A program made the translations under genes and the position numbers. Positions 32,018 through 41,057 of a stretch of 64,000 nt of DNA are shown here, piece by piece; positions within the stretch are counted from its first letter, which is position 1, and every line of letters starts with the position of its first letter. Source of the DNA: Prauserella endophytica (GTDB lineage Bacteria > Actinomycetota > Actinomycetes > Mycobacteriales > Pseudonocardiaceae); assembly GCF_005146945.1 (NCBI RefSeq), contig NZ_SWMS01000012.1, forward strand, positions 62,001 to 126,000, read 5' to 3'. Under the pieces are notes generated by a model that ran no database searches, was not told where the DNA came from, and saw only the letters and a list, made by a program, of their open reading frames with translations.

Positions 32018-32380
32018 ATGAAATACGTGCTGATGATCTACAGCTCCCCGGCGTCGTGGAATGCCCTTTCGCAGCAGGATCGGGACCGGGTCGGGCGGGA
32101 GCACGCCGCGCTCGGCGAGGAGCTGCGGGAATCCGGTGAGTGGGTGGGCGGCAACGCGCTGGCCGACCCCTCGCGTTCGGTGGCCGTCCGCGTGCGCGGC
32201 GACGTGGTGACGGCGACGGACGGGCCGTTCGCCGAGGTCAAGGAGCACATCGCCGGCTACTACGTCGTGGAGTGCGAGACCCTCGACCGCGCCGTGGAGA
32301 TCGCGGCGAAGATGCCCGACTCGAAGCTGTGCCACGTGGAGGTGCGCCCCGTGATGCGCCCCGGCGGGCTGGAGATGTGA
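32018..32380 (+). CDS. YciI-family (DGPF-domain) protein
   Basis: 120 aa from the ATG 32018 with GAGGAGG about seven bases upstream. It starts MKYVLMIYSS and contains the family motif TDGPFAEVKEHIAGYYVVE. The fold is a small alpha-beta barrel found alone or beside ECF sigma factors. No sigma factor is adjacent here. Biochemical role unknown. Confidence 0.87.
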   Translation: MKYVLMIYSSPASWNALSQQDRDRVGREHAALGEELRESGEWVGGNALADPSRSVAVRVRGDVVTATDGPFAEVKEHIAGYYVVECETLDRAVEIAAKMPDSKLCHVEVRPVMRPGGLEM

Positions 32381-32464
32381 CCGCTCAGCGGTGGTGCACG
32401 GGCTCGCCCGTGTGGAGGGCGGGCTCCGACCTCGCGATCCGGCGAGCTGCTGGGCAGCTGGGCA

Positions 32465-33505
32465 CTAGGCCTTGTCCGAGTCGCCGTTGCCGGTAAAGCG
32501 GCCCCAGACCTTGCCCGCCGCACCGGACACGGCCTCGCCGACGTCGGCGAACACCTTCGCGAGCGGGTCGGCCGATGCGGTGAAGGTGTCCTTGTACGAC
32601 CTCGCGGCCGACTTGACGTCGGAGGCCCAGGTCGCCTGCGGCTCGTCGCCGTCGCGCCTCGGGTAGTCGCCGCCCAGAACCGCGCGGTACTCCGGCGACG
32701 CCGCCCACTTCTGCAGCTCCGCAGCGCGGACAACGGCGAGCGGGTGGGACATCAGCTCGATGTTGCGCAGCTTGAGCAGGCTGTCGCGGATATCCTCCAC
32801 GTTCTCGTACTCGGCCGCCTGCTGCAGGAACGACGGCACGTCGACCTGCGCGGGGTCCACACCACCGGCCAGCAGGACGTGCGCCCGCAGCGCGGCCTGC
32901 GGGTCCTGCCCGCACAACAGCCCCGCCCGGTCGCACGAGAGCTCCGCCTTGCGGAACCACTCGTTGAGCGCGGCGACCACCGCGCGCAGACCGAGTGCGC
33001 TCACCGGCGTCCACGACATGCTCAGCTGCAGCTTGATGAGGCGCAGCAGCATGGTCCGGTACACGGCGTGCCCGGAGAGGACGTGCCCCATCTCGTGGCC
33101 GATCGCGAACCGCAGGCCTTCGGCGTCGAGCAGCTCGACGAGCCCGGTGGACAGCACGACGAACGGCTCGTCCATGCCGATCGTCATGGCGTAGGCCTCC
33201 GCGCCCCGCGCGACGAACACCTGGGGCACCGGGCCGACGTCGAGGGCCTCCGCGCACTCGCGGCGCAGCCGGTCGATCTCGGGGTACTGCGCGGATCCCA
33301 CTCGGATGGCCGAACCGAGCGCCATGAGCTGCTCGCCGCGCTCGTGGAAGAGCCCCGCCATCGCCTTGAGCACCTCGGCGAAGCCCGGCGCCATCCGCAG
33401 GGTCGCGAGCGCGCCGCGGTCCACCGGGTGCTCGTAGGCCCTGGGACTGATCCCCGGAAAGCGCACTCTGCCCGTCGAAGCGGAAACCTCCGCGCTTTCC
33501 TCCAC
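32465..33505 (-). CDS. M48-family zinc metallopeptidase
   Basis: 346 aa. HEMGH in FAIGHEMGHVLSGH supplies the zinc-binding HExxH, and ELSCDRAGL provides the third ligand Glu. There are no clear membrane segments, unlike HtpX, so it resembles the soluble Zn-protease group with long C-terminal extensions. The C-terminus (about 270-346) is Asp/Ala-rich. It converges with the YciI gene. Bases 33506-33762 hold no supported gene. Confidence 0.88.
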   Translation of the reverse strand: MEESAEVSASTGRVRFPGISPRAYEHPVDRGALATLRMAPGFAEVLKAMAGLFHERGEQLMALGSAIRVGSAQYPEIDRLRRECAEALDVGPVPQVFVARGAEAYAMTIGMDEPFVVLSTGLVELLDAEGLRFAIGHEMGHVLSGHAVYRTMLLRLIKLQLSMSWTPVSALGLRAVVAALNEWFRKAELSCDRAGLLCGQDPQAALRAHVLLAGGVDPAQVDVPSFLQQAAEYENVEDIRDSLLKLRNIELMSHPLAVVRAAELQKWAASPEYRAVLGGDYPRRDGDEPQATWASDVKSAARSYKDTFTASADPLAKVFADVGEAVSGAAGKVWGRFTGNGDSDKA

Positions 33506-33762
33506 CCCAGCCCCTTTCGTTGTGGCGTCAGCGTAACGGACATTCCTGACACACAGCCATCAGGCGCTGGCGGAAACGGTGCTCCCACGAATCGACTCCG
33601 GCTGCGACGTCCAGGACACCGCGCTGATCAGCGAGCCGTCGCGGCGAAAGGGCAGCGAGACGACGTGCGAGGCGGCGCAACGCCTCGTGGCTGGCGCTAC
33701 CAGTGGCAGCGCCAGCCGTTCATGCAATCCGGATGGAAGCCGACCCTGCCAGGCGCGGCCGG

Positions 33763-33975
33763 TCACACCAGGCCCTGGCGGGCCGCCCACACCACGGCCT
33801 CGATGGGGGTGCGGAACCCGAGCTGGTCGCACATCGCCCGCAGCCTCCTGCGGATGGTGCGTTCCGAGAGCTGGAGTCTTCTTGCGATGGCCTCGATGGG
33901 CAGCCCACTGGCCAGCAGCCGGAGCAACGTCAGTTCATCTCTGCTCAGCGCAACGCCTTCGTTGGCAATCACCAC
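33763..33975 (-). CDS. Stand-alone LuxR-type HTH protein (70 aa)
   Basis: The whole protein is one helix-turn-helix: LSRDELTLLRLLASGLPIEA, then LQLSERTIRRRLRAMCDQLG, ending in the usual TPIEAVVWAARQG. There is no receiver or ligand domain. It may be a real minimal regulator (such proteins exist) or the conserved end of a truncated one, since it borders degraded DNA. The reading frame is intact with an ATG at 33975. Confidence 0.7.
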   Translation of the reverse strand: MVIANEGVALSRDELTLLRLLASGLPIEAIARRLQLSERTIRRRLRAMCDQLGFRTPIEAVVWAARQGLV

Positions 33976-34069
33976 GCCGCTCTCCCTGGCCGAGTCCGCT
34001 AAATCGTTTCAAACTCGCGCTGCAAGCCTGCGGTGTGCGCTCCCGGGTGTCAAGGGTTCCGGCTCGTGA

Positions 34070-35140
34070 ACGTCCACTCGCCATGCCCGGCGGAGTACAC
34101 CGCAAAGCCGGGTTCTGTCCGCGCGAACCGGGTCCTCGCGGCGCATGAACGTCGTCGCGGGCCGCCGGGGGCACGTGCGCCCCGGCCGTCACGCCCACCG
34201 GCAGGACCACGGTGAGCCGTAGCTCGCCGTCGAGGCGCGCCCATCCCGCGCTCACCTCACCGCGCACGGTCTCGAGGGACGTGCGCGTCCACGGCACGCG
34301 CGTGCGCCCGGCCGAACCATGAACCGCGCGTGACCCGCGTCGCCTGGCAGCAAGCCGCCCACGTTCTCGTGGAGTCACTGCGAGCTGAGTCGCGATGGCG
34401 TGCGCGACGTCAGCGTGGCCGTGCCCGCTGAGCACCCGCAGCAGCACACTCGTGCCGAGCACGCCGGTGTTGAGATGGTCGCCGCGGGCGCGGATGTCGA
34501 CGGGGAGGCTCGCCACCACGGACGCCTCGGTGCCGGGCGGCACGAGCCCGAACACGAGCGGGCACCGCGTTGAGCGTCTGCCGGCAGTCCGGATCCTTCG
34601 CGGTGCGGTAGTGACCCTCCGGCGAGGAACGCGGTGTTGAGCGCGGCCTTCAGCCCGTCGGCGACGGCCGGCAGCGCGTCGCCACGTCGCGCTGCCCGAG
34701 CAGGTCGCCCAGCTCGGCCGTGCCGAGCAGCGCGTTACAGGTAGGCGGCGGTGAACCGCGTGTCCTCCGGCGGGTTGCCGCCGTAGCCGGGCGGCAGGAG
34801 TCACCGAGCGCGGTCACGGCGAGCCACCTCGATGGGCCAGTGGTCCTGCGCGCAGCACGCCCGTCGGCGCGGCCGACGCCTGCCAGTCGCCGTCGTCGAA
34901 ACCGGGCTCGGTCCAGCCCCTCGGCGGGAGGCGGCGAAGCCGGGGTCGAGCACCTGGGCCTCGTAGCAGGCAAGCCCCACGAGAGGCGCGGCTCGGCGGG
35001 ATCGGCGCCCGCCAGGGTGGGCGCGTACTCCACCGTGGTGCACTCGACCCGCGGCCCGCAGGGCGGCGCGGCTTCCGCCTGCGCGGCGGGGAGCGTGAAC
35101 GCCGCCGACGGCCGAGCCCGTGGACGAATTCCTGCGGCTC
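34070..35140 (-). pseudogene. Degraded GH78 alpha-L-rhamnosidase
   Basis: Pieces of a family-78 glycoside hydrolase are scattered over three frames. An N-terminal EYAPTLAGADPAEPRLSWGL starts near 35033. A middle part reads LVFGLVPPGTEASVVASLPV and RGDHLNTGVLGTSVLLRVLS (about 34560-34390). The C-terminal domain reads GEVSAGWARLDGELRLTVVL (about 34260-34180). The family is normally about 900 residues; only about a third remains, with frameshifts and stops. A LacI-type operator remains upstream. Confidence 0.75.
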
Positions 35141-35144
35141 AAGC

Positions 35145-35166
35145 CTTGAATCTGAATCGTTTCAAG
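35145..35166. promoter_or_regulatory. Relic LacI-type operator of the rhamnosidase gene
   Basis: The core TGAATCGTTTCA (35153-35164) matches the LacI-family operator pattern TGAAACGNTTCA in reverse complement, and CTTGAA/TTCAAG flank it. It lies just upstream of the degraded sugar hydrolase start. It is probably a surviving control site with no functional gene. Confidence 0.5.
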
Positions 35167-35245
35167 TCTGTCACGTGCCGGAGGTTGGTCCGACTTCCCC
35201 ACAGGACCGCCGAGACACGCACCGAGCCCGACAACAGAATCAGTC

Positions 35246-35274
35246 TTGACAATAAAAGTTGTCGGTGCGACAGT
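35246..35274 (+). promoter_or_regulatory. Possible promoter of the SRPBCC/hydrolase operon
   Basis: TTGACA (35246-35251) and GACAGT (35269-35274) are spaced 17 nt apart, 31 bases before the ATG at 35305. GACAA (35248-35252) and TTGTC (35259-35263) add a small inverted repeat over the -35 element that could be an operator; SRPBCC genes are often controlled by ArsR-type repressors, though none is encoded here. Confidence 0.45.
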
Positions 35275-35304
35275 TCTCGTGTCCGACACGACAGGAGAGC
35301 TGAC

Positions 35305-36060
35305 ATGGGCCACCGATTCGAGAAGCACGACGAGGTCACGCTGGACGCGACGCCGGAGCAGGTCTGGGACGCGATCGCGACCGGCCCCGGCATCGACTCG
35401 TGGTTCATGGGCCGCAACGACGTCGAGCCCGGCGAGGGAGGCACCGTCCGCACGCTGTTCGGCGGGTACGCGCCCGAGTCGCCGATCACCTCGTGGGAGC
35501 CGGGCAAGCGGCTGGCCTACGGAGGCGAGCAGGCCGAGGACGGCCGGTTCGTCGCCTACGAGTTCCTCATCGAAGGCCGGGGCGGCGGCAGCACCGTCCT
35601 CCGCATGGTGACGAGTGGCTTCATCCCCGGCGACGACTGGGCCGACGAGTTCGAGGCCATGAGCAAGGGTGGCGCACTGTTCTTCAGCACCCTGGCCACC
35701 TACCTCACGCACTTCGCGGGCCGCGTCGCGACCCCGCTCACCGTCTTCGGCCCTCCGGTCGGCGACTGGGAGCGCACCTGGAGTGCCGTGCGCGCGGCAC
35801 TCGTCCTCGGTGAGCACGTCTCCGAAGGCGACGCGGCGCGGTTCACTGTGGACGGAGACGTCGTCGAGGGCGTGGTCTACTCCGTGAACTCGCAGACGCT
35901 CGGCATCCGCACCCCCGACGCGCTGTACCGCTTCCTCCAGGGCTTCCACGGCTCGCTCGTGGCGGGCCACCACTATTTCTCCACTGTGGACATCACACGT
36001 ACCGAAAACGTCTGGCAGGCCTGGCTGGCCGGCCTCTCCCAGGAAGGCAACGACAGATGA
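35305..36060 (+). CDS. SRPBCC (AHSA1-like) domain protein
   Basis: 251 aa. The N-terminal half has the helix-grip START/AHSA1 pattern: VTLDATPEQVWDAIATGPGI, ITSWEPGKRLAY, FEFLIEG-type strands. The C-terminal half (about 150-251) repeats a related fold (VDGDVVEGVVYSVNSQTLG). Such proteins bind hydrophobic ligands. Coupled to the following hydrolase by ATGA overlap. The GAGAGC ribosome site precedes the ATG. Confidence 0.86.
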   Translation: MGHRFEKHDEVTLDATPEQVWDAIATGPGIDSWFMGRNDVEPGEGGTVRTLFGGYAPESPITSWEPGKRLAYGGEQAEDGRFVAYEFLIEGRGGGSTVLRMVTSGFIPGDDWADEFEAMSKGGALFFSTLATYLTHFAGRVATPLTVFGPPVGDWERTWSAVRAALVLGEHVSEGDAARFTVDGDVVEGVVYSVNSQTLGIRTPDALYRFLQGFHGSLVAGHHYFSTVDITRTENVWQAWLAGLSQEGNDR

Positions 36061-36854
36061 GCACCGTGACCTCCGCCGACGGCACCAGAATCGCCTACGA
36101 CCGGATCGGCGGCGGCGAACCGCTGATCCTCGTCGACGGCGCCATGTGCTACCGGGGACAGGGACCCATGACGGCACTCGCCAAGGAGCTGGCGCCCTCG
36201 TTCACCGTCTACACCTACGACCGCAGGGGCCGGGGCGAGAGCGGCAACACCGAACCGTACGCCGTGGAGCGCGAGCTGGAGGACCTCGCGGCACTACTGA
36301 AGGAGGCGGGCGGATCCGCGCACCTCTTCGGCGCCTCGTCGGGCGCGATGGTGGCACTGGAGGCGGTGAACAGCGGCCTGCCGGTGCGCAGGCTGGCGAT
36401 GTACGAGCCGCCGCTGATCGTCGACGGCAGCAGGCCACCGATCCCGGCCGACCTCGCCGCGCAGTACGAACGGGCGCTCGCGCAGGGCAAGCCCGGCGAC
36501 GCCGTCGCGAACTTCATGCGCCAGGTCGAGGTTCCCGGTTTCATGATCGCGCTGATGCGGCTTATGCCGGTGTGGCGCAAGCTCAAGGGCGTGGCGCCGA
36601 CGCTGCCCTACGACGCCGCGTTCGTGACGCCGTACCAGCAGGGCGAACCGCTGCCGGAGAACCGGTGGACCGGCGTCGGAGTGCCCACGCTCGTCGCCGA
36701 CGGAGGCAAGAGCCCGGCGTGGATGCGAAACGGCGTCAAGGCGCTGGCCGACCTCCTGCCCGGCGCCGAGTACCGCACCCTCCCCGGTCAGACCCACATG
36801 ATCAAGGCAAAGGTCCTGGCCCCGGTGCTCGCCGACTTCCTCTCGAAGCCCTGA
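36057..36854 (+). CDS. Alpha/beta hydrolase
   Basis: 265 aa. The nucleophile elbow is GASSGAM with catalytic Ser, the oxyanion region is ILVDGAMCY, Asp probably in LVADGGK and His in GQTHMI. The elbow GxSxG is conserved. It overlaps the SRPBCC gene by 4 bases, so the two are co-translated. It is an esterase or lipase-like enzyme with unknown substrate. A palindrome of the intergenic family follows 7 bp after the stop. Confidence 0.88.
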   Translation: MSTVTSADGTRIAYDRIGGGEPLILVDGAMCYRGQGPMTALAKELAPSFTVYTYDRRGRGESGNTEPYAVERELEDLAALLKEAGGSAHLFGASSGAMVALEAVNSGLPVRRLAMYEPPLIVDGSRPPIPADLAAQYERALAQGKPGDAVANFMRQVEVPGFMIALMRLMPVWRKLKGVAPTLPYDAAFVTPYQQGEPLPENRWTGVGVPTLVADGGKSPAWMRNGVKALADLLPGAEYRTLPGQTHMIKAKVLAPVLADFLSKP

Positions 36855-36860
36855 CCAACC

Positions 36861-36968
36861 GCAGTGAAGGCCACCTTCACTGCGTGGAATCAGACACAGC
36901 GGCGCGCAGCGCCTCCGCTTGGGCGGCGGTGGGAGACGGGCGGGCGCAGTGAAGGTGGCCTTCACTGC
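36861..36968. repeat. Intergenic palindrome, family copy 2 (two halves 62 bp apart)
   Basis: GCAGTGAAGG-CCA-CCTTCACTGC (36861-36883) is a hairpin on its own. The second half, 36946-36968, is its reverse complement, so the halves can also pair with each other across a 62-nt spacer. It separates the hydrolase and recQ genes, both rightward; it may terminate the first transcript ahead of the recQ promoter. Confidence 0.85.
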
Positions 36969-37013
36969 AGCCGCGGCACCGGGCGGCGTCGCCGCTTCCG
37001 TAGGATCGCGGGG

Positions 37014-38831
37014 GTGACTTCCCCCGAGGTGTCCGAGACGCTGCAGGTACTCAACCGGGTCTTCGGCTACGACTCGTTCCGGCAGGGTCAGCAGGAGATC
37101 GTCGACCACGTCACCTCCGGTGGCGACGCGCTCGTGCTCATGCCCACCGGCGGCGGCAAGTCACTGTGCTACCAGATCCCGGCACTCGTGCGGCAGGGCG
37201 TCGGCGTGGTCATCTCACCGCTCATCGCCCTCATGCAGGACCAGGTCGACGCGCTGCGGGCGCTCGGCGTGCGGGCGGGATTCCTCAACTCGACGCAGGA
37301 TCCCGACGAGCGTCGCATGGTCGAGGCCGAGTTCCTCGCCGGTGAGCTGGACCTGCTGTACCTCGCGCCGGAACGGTTGCGGGTGGAGTCCACGCTGCAG
37401 TTGCTCGACCGCGGCAAGGTAGCGCTGTTCGCGATCGACGAGGCGCACTGCGTCTCCCAGTGGGGGCACGACTTCCGGCCCGACTACCTCGCGCTGTCCG
37501 ACCTGCACGAGCGCTGGCCCGACGTGCCGCGCATCGCACTCACGGCCACGGCCACCAAGGCCACGCACGCGGAGATCGCGTCGCGGCTGAAGCTCGAGGA
37601 CGCCCATCACTTCGTCGCGAGCTTCGACCGCCCCAACATCCAGTACCGCATCGTCCCCAAGAACGAGCCCAAGAAGCAGTTGCTGGACCTGCTGCGGAGC
37701 GAGCACTCCGGCGACGCGGGCATCGTCTACTGTCTCAGCCGCAAGTCGGTGGAGGAGACCGCGGACTTCCTGGTACGCAACGGGATCGAGGCGCTGCCCT
37801 ACCACGCCGGACTCGACGCGCGAACCCGCTCCGAGCACCAGGCGCGGTTCCTGCGGGAGGACGGGCTCGTGGTGGTCGCCACGATCGCGTTCGGCATGGG
37901 CATCGACAAACCGGACGTCCGTTTCGTCGCCCACCTCGACCTGCCGAAGTCGGTGGAGGGCTACTACCAGGAGACCGGGCGCGCCGGGCGCGACGGCCTG
38001 CCCTCGACGGCGTGGCTGGCCTACGGCCTGCAGGACGTGGTGCAGCAGCGCAAGCTGATCGACGGCTCCGAGGGCGACGCGGCACACCGGCGCAAGCAGA
38101 GCGCCCACCTCGACGCGATGCTCGCGTTGTGCGAGACCGTCGAGTGCAGGCGGGTGCAGCTGCTCGCCTACTTCGGTCAGGACGGCGCCGCGTGCGGCAA
38201 CTGCGACACCTGCCTGGCGCCGCCGGAGTCGTGGGACGGCACGGTGGCGGCGCAGAAGCTGCTGTCGACGGTCGTGCGGCTGCGCCGCGAGCGCAGGCAG
38301 AAGTTCGGCGCGGGCCAGATCATCGACATCCTGCTCGGCCGCAAGACCAGCAAGGTCGTCCAGCACGACCACGACTCGCTGAGCGTGTTCGGAGTCGGCA
38401 CGGAACTCGCCGAGAGCGAGTGGCGCGGCGTGGTGCGGCAGCTGCTCGCCAAGGGCCTGCTCGCCGTGGAGGGCGACTACGGGACGCTGGTGACCACGCC
38501 GGGCAGCGACGAGGTGCTTTACCAGGGCCGTCAGGTACTCCTGCGCCGCGAGCCCAAGCGGGCGGCGAAGGCGTCCACGCGCACGCGCCGGGCCGAGACC
38601 GCCGAGTTGCCCGAGGAGGCGGCACCGGTGTTCGAGAAGCTGCGCGCGTGGCGGGCGGCGACGGCGAAGGAGCAGGGCGTCCCGGCGTACGTGATCTTCC
38701 ACGACGCGACCTTGCGGCAGATCGCCACGGAACGGCCGAGCACGCTCGCCGAGCTGGGCGGCGTGAGCGGGGTCGGCGAGAACAAGCTGGCCAAGTACGG
38801 GGAGCAGCTGCTCGAGGCACTCAGCGCGTAG
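37014..38831 (+). CDS. recQ: RecQ-family ATP-dependent DNA helicase
   Basis: 605 aa from the GTG at 37014. Motif I is [12 protein letters not shown], motif [20 protein letters not shown], with motifs III-VI following ([40 protein letters not shown]). The RecQ-Ct zinc site has Cys in CRRVQLL and CGNCDTC. An HRDC domain closes the protein (about 530-600). It unwinds DNA in recombinational repair. The 3' end overlaps the convergent DedA gene by 11 bases. Confidence 0.95.
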   Translation: MTSPEVSETLQVLNRVFGYDSFRQGQQEIVDHVTSGGDALVLMPTGGGKSLCYQIPALVRQGVGVVISPLIALMQDQVDALRALGVRAGFLNSTQDPDERRMVEAEFLAGELDLLYLAPERLRVESTLQLLDRGKVALFAIDEAHCVSQWGHDFRPDYLALSDLHERWPDVPRIALTATATKATHAEIASRLKLEDAHHFVASFDRPNIQYRIVPKNEPKKQLLDLLRSEHSGDAGIVYCLSRKSVEETADFLVRNGIEALPYHAGLDARTRSEHQARFLREDGLVVVATIAFGMGIDKPDVRFVAHLDLPKSVEGYYQETGRAGRDGLPSTAWLAYGLQDVVQQRKLIDGSEGDAAHRRKQSAHLDAMLALCETVECRRVQLLAYFGQDGAACGNCDTCLAPPESWDGTVAAQKLLSTVVRLRRERRQKFGAGQIIDILLGRKTSKVVQHDHDSLSVFGVGTELAESEWRGVVRQLLAKGLLAVEGDYGTLVTTPGSDEVLYQGRQVLLRREPKRAAKASTRTRRAETAELPEEAAPVFEKLRAWRAATAKEQGVPAYVIFHDATLRQIATERPSTLAELGGVSGVGENKLAKYGEQLLEALSA

Positions 38832-39462
38832 CGTCCCCCGCGTCCTTCGTCTCCCGGGTTCTGGCCCGCCTGCGCCGGACCACGATCACCACGGCGGCCA
38901 CGGCCACGACGACGCCGAGCACGATCCAGCCGCTCGCGCCGACAGCCTTCTCGATCTGCCTGGCCGCCTCGCCGGCGGCGACCCCGATGCCGATGTGCAG
39001 CGCACACCAGGCCGCCGCGCCGACCACCACGGCAGGCAGGAACTTGCGCAAGGAAAGCCTGGCCGCGCCCGCGGCGGCGGGCATGAGCGTGCGCAGCACG
39101 GGCAGAAAGATCGCGATCAGCACGGCCCACGCACCACGCCTGCGCAGCACGTCGGTGGTGCGGTCCCAGCCGTCGGCTCCGTGCCTGCGCACGACCTTGG
39201 TCTGCCGCAGCTTCGGGCCGAGCTTCCAGCCGATCAGGTAGCCGACCGAATCGCCCGCGATCGCGCAGGACGTCGTCACCGACCACATCAGAAGGAACTC
39301 GGGCACGCTGCCGACGGTGGTGCCCAGGATGAACAGTCCGGTCTCGCCCGGTGCGACGAAGCCGAGCCCAAGGGTGCACTCCCCGAACACGAGCAGGCCC
39401 GCGGCGGCGACCAGCCCGGCGGGGGGAAGGCCCCGCAACCAGTCGAGGACGTCGGTCAGCAA
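38821..39462 (-). CDS. DedA-family membrane protein
   Basis: 213 aa with four to five membrane segments: [80 protein letters not shown], then [17 protein letters not shown] before a basic tail. DedA motifs F/GxxxR..PxxAG and GExxGFIVPGE-like [13 protein letters not shown] are present. Members flip phospholipids or affect membrane homeostasis. Convergent with recQ. Confidence 0.9.
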   Translation of the reverse strand: MLTDVLDWLRGLPPAGLVAAAGLLVFGECTLGLGFVAPGETGLFILGTTVGSVPEFLLMWSVTTSCAIAGDSVGYLIGWKLGPKLRQTKVVRRHGADGWDRTTDVLRRRGAWAVLIAIFLPVLRTLMPAAAGAARLSLRKFLPAVVVGAAAWCALHIGIGVAAGEAARQIEKAVGASGWIVLGVVVAVAAVVIVVRRRRARTRETKDAGDATR

Positions 39463-39815
39463 TGGCGATTCCCCTTCGAATCGGGACCCGGAAGTCGCAT
39501 TTCTTCATCCTATCGGGCCATTTGGCGTGTCGCCCTTTATTACCCCTTGCTCACCCGCCACCACCAATGCAGGTGGCCACCCCATTCACGCGCTGGCAAT
39601 GACCTACACCCAGAGTGAACGACTGAAAATGGCGTTGTCGCTCCTCGTCGGATTAGGCGGGCACTAAACATCGATCATATGTGATCTGAATCACAACCAC
39701 GTCGGGTGAGAAGATCCGCAAATGCGCCGCTGTACACAGGCTCGCCAACGAGTAACTTCGTCGCCGGTTGCGGTGATCACGCGGCCGAAGCAAAACCGAA
39801 ACCGAGTCGATTGGA
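39463..39815. other. Intergenic region with a CRP-type box
   Basis: 353 bases without a gene between the leftward DedA gene and the rightward small secreted protein. Both promoters lie here. The only strong signal is the CRP-type palindrome at 39680-39695; the region is A/T-rich compared with the flanks. Confidence 0.5.
39680..39695. promoter_or_regulatory. CRP/GlxR-type binding site
   Basis: TGTGATCTGAATCACA matches the consensus TGTGA-N6-TCACA exactly. It lies 121 bp before the small secreted-protein gene and 218 bp before the divergent DedA start. Actinobacterial Crp/GlxR proteins bind this sequence with cAMP. Confidence 0.7.
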
Positions 39816-40127
39816 ATGGTTGAAGTGTTGAAGAAATCTGCATTTGTCGCCGCGGCGGCGGCCGGACTGATGATGATCGGCTCGCCCGCGTTCGCCGGCG
39901 GTGAGATCGACAAGGACAAGGAGCAGAACCACACTGGCCAGATCGGCCTCGTGAACGTCAACGATGTCCTCAACGACAACAACGTCGGCGTCTGCGACAA
40001 CCACGTGAACGTCCTCGGCGTCCAGGTCGCCGACGCGCTCAACGGCCTCGGCGTGCCGCTTCTCTCCCCTGCGGCCGAGACCGAGGCGGCTGCCAACGAC
40101 ATCTGCGTCGCCGAGTCCGAGGACTGA
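39816..40127 (+). CDS. Small secreted protein, chaplin/rodlin-like in size
   Basis: 103 aa with a signal peptide (KKSAFVAAAAAGLMMIGSPAFA, cleavage after AFA). The mature part, about 75 aa, is Asn/Val/Gly-rich with hydrophobic repeats (GQIGLVNVNDVLNDNNVGVC, NVLGVQVADALNGLGVPL), ending acidic. It has two Cys, which could form a disulfide. The pattern resembles hydrophobic surface proteins of actinomycetes but it has no chaplin domain. A GTG at 39825 gives MLKKSAF, an equally plausible start. Confidence 0.72.
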   Translation: MVEVLKKSAFVAAAAAGLMMIGSPAFAGGEIDKDKEQNHTGQIGLVNVNDVLNDNNVGVCDNHVNVLGVQVADALNGLGVPLLSPAAETEAAANDICVAESED

Positions 40128-40166
40128 TTCGCCGGAACTTCAGCGCGAACACACACATACACACAC

Positions 40167-40204
40167 TCGAGCGCGGGTGGGGCGGACGCCCCGCCCGCGC
40201 TCGA
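40167..40204. terminator. Strong hairpin between convergent genes
   Basis: Arms 40167-40184 and 40187-40204 (TCGAGCGCGGG outermost) pair over 17-18 positions with one G-T pair, followed by a T-rich stretch TTTCTTGATCCTTTTTGG. It ends the secreted-protein transcript and probably the leftward TetR transcript as well. Confidence 0.75.
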
Positions 40205-40279
40205 TGCGCTTTCTTGATCCTTTTTGGATTCGACAATAGGGCGACTCGACGGCCGATCGTTGTCGAAAGCCGGACGGGG

Positions 40280-40918
40280 TCAATCCAGCAGCGCGGAATC
40301 CGTCGCGACGGAACGAAGCCGGACCAGTAACGCGGTCCGCACGCGGTCATACAGTTTTGAATCATCGTGCAGCAGCGCGTCCTGGCCGCCGCCCCTGGCC
40401 AATGCGTCGAGTTCGAACGCCAATTGCGCGGCATCGGTCTCCGGCGTGACCTCCCCGAGTTCCCGAGCCTCGTCGATGGTCCGTTCGTAAAGGCGCTGCC
40501 AGTCGCGGCGCGCCGCGGCCACGGCGTCACGAACCCGGCCCGGCCTGGCGTCGAACTCGGCCGCCACCGACAGGAAGAAGCAGCCACCGGGAAACACCGG
40601 TTCCGTGGCGTACGCGAGCCAGCACTCGCACAGCGCGCGCACCCGCCGGATCCCCGCCGGCGCCCTCCGCGCCGGCCGGACGACCTTGTCGACGTAGACC
40701 TCGACCGCGGCGCGCACCGTCGCGAGCTGCAGCTCCTCCTTGGATCCGAACTGCGCGAACACACCGCTTTTGCTGAGTTCCAGCTCGGCGGCGAGGCGCC
40801 GGACGGACAGGCTCTCGAGCCCTTCGACAGAGGCGATGTCCATGGCCCGGTCGAGGATCGCCCTGCGGGAGTGCTGCCCGCGCTCGACGCGCTTGTCGAC
40901 CCGCGGCCCGGCCATCAC
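40280..40918 (-). CDS. TetR-family regulator
   Basis: 212 aa. HTH HSRRAILDRAMDIASVEGLE, LAAELELSKSGVFAQFGSKE; C-terminal TetR_C-like domain (PGGCFFLSVAAEFDARPG). Divergent from the SGNH hydrolase gene with two copies of ACGACCGTCCA in between. Start could also be the second ATG at 40915. Self-regulation and control of the SGNH gene are likely. Confidence 0.88.
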   Translation of the reverse strand: MMAGPRVDKRVERGQHSRRAILDRAMDIASVEGLESLSVRRLAAELELSKSGVFAQFGSKEELQLATVRAAVEVYVDKVVRPARRAPAGIRRVRALCECWLAYATEPVFPGGCFFLSVAAEFDARPGRVRDAVAAARRDWQRLYERTIDEARELGEVTPETDAAQLAFELDALARGGGQDALLHDDSKLYDRVRTALLVRLRSVATDSALLD

Positions 40919-40956
40919 GACACCTGCCCTTCGCTTCTCGCCCCAGCCTAAAGCAT

Positions 40957-40970
40957 AGGACGACCGTCCA
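40957..40970. promoter_or_regulatory. TetR operator candidate, site 1
   Basis: AGGACGACCGTCCA contains the palindrome GGACG-AC-CGTCC. It lies 39 bp upstream of the TetR start, where it would block the regulator's own promoter. The word ACGACCGTCCA recurs at site 2. Confidence 0.6.
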
Positions 40971-41024
40971 AGAAGTGAAGCTCCATTGGACGAGACATTG
41001 ACTCTTCAACTGGGAAAGTTTTAC

Positions 41025-41038
41025 TGTACGACCGTCCA
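41025..41038. promoter_or_regulatory. TetR operator candidate, site 2
   Basis: TGTACGACCGTCCA shares 11 consecutive bases with site 1 and lies 20 bp before the SGNH hydrolase ATG. Two matching sites flanking a divergent promoter region are typical of TetR control. Confidence 0.6.
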
Positions 41039-41057
41039 CCTACTTCGAGGTGATGAG

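Noticed and set aside
38531-39508. Long minus-strand frame spanning the end of recQ and the DedA gene
   Set aside because: The DedA protein is encoded in another frame with proper membrane segments; the long frame has no recognisable domain.
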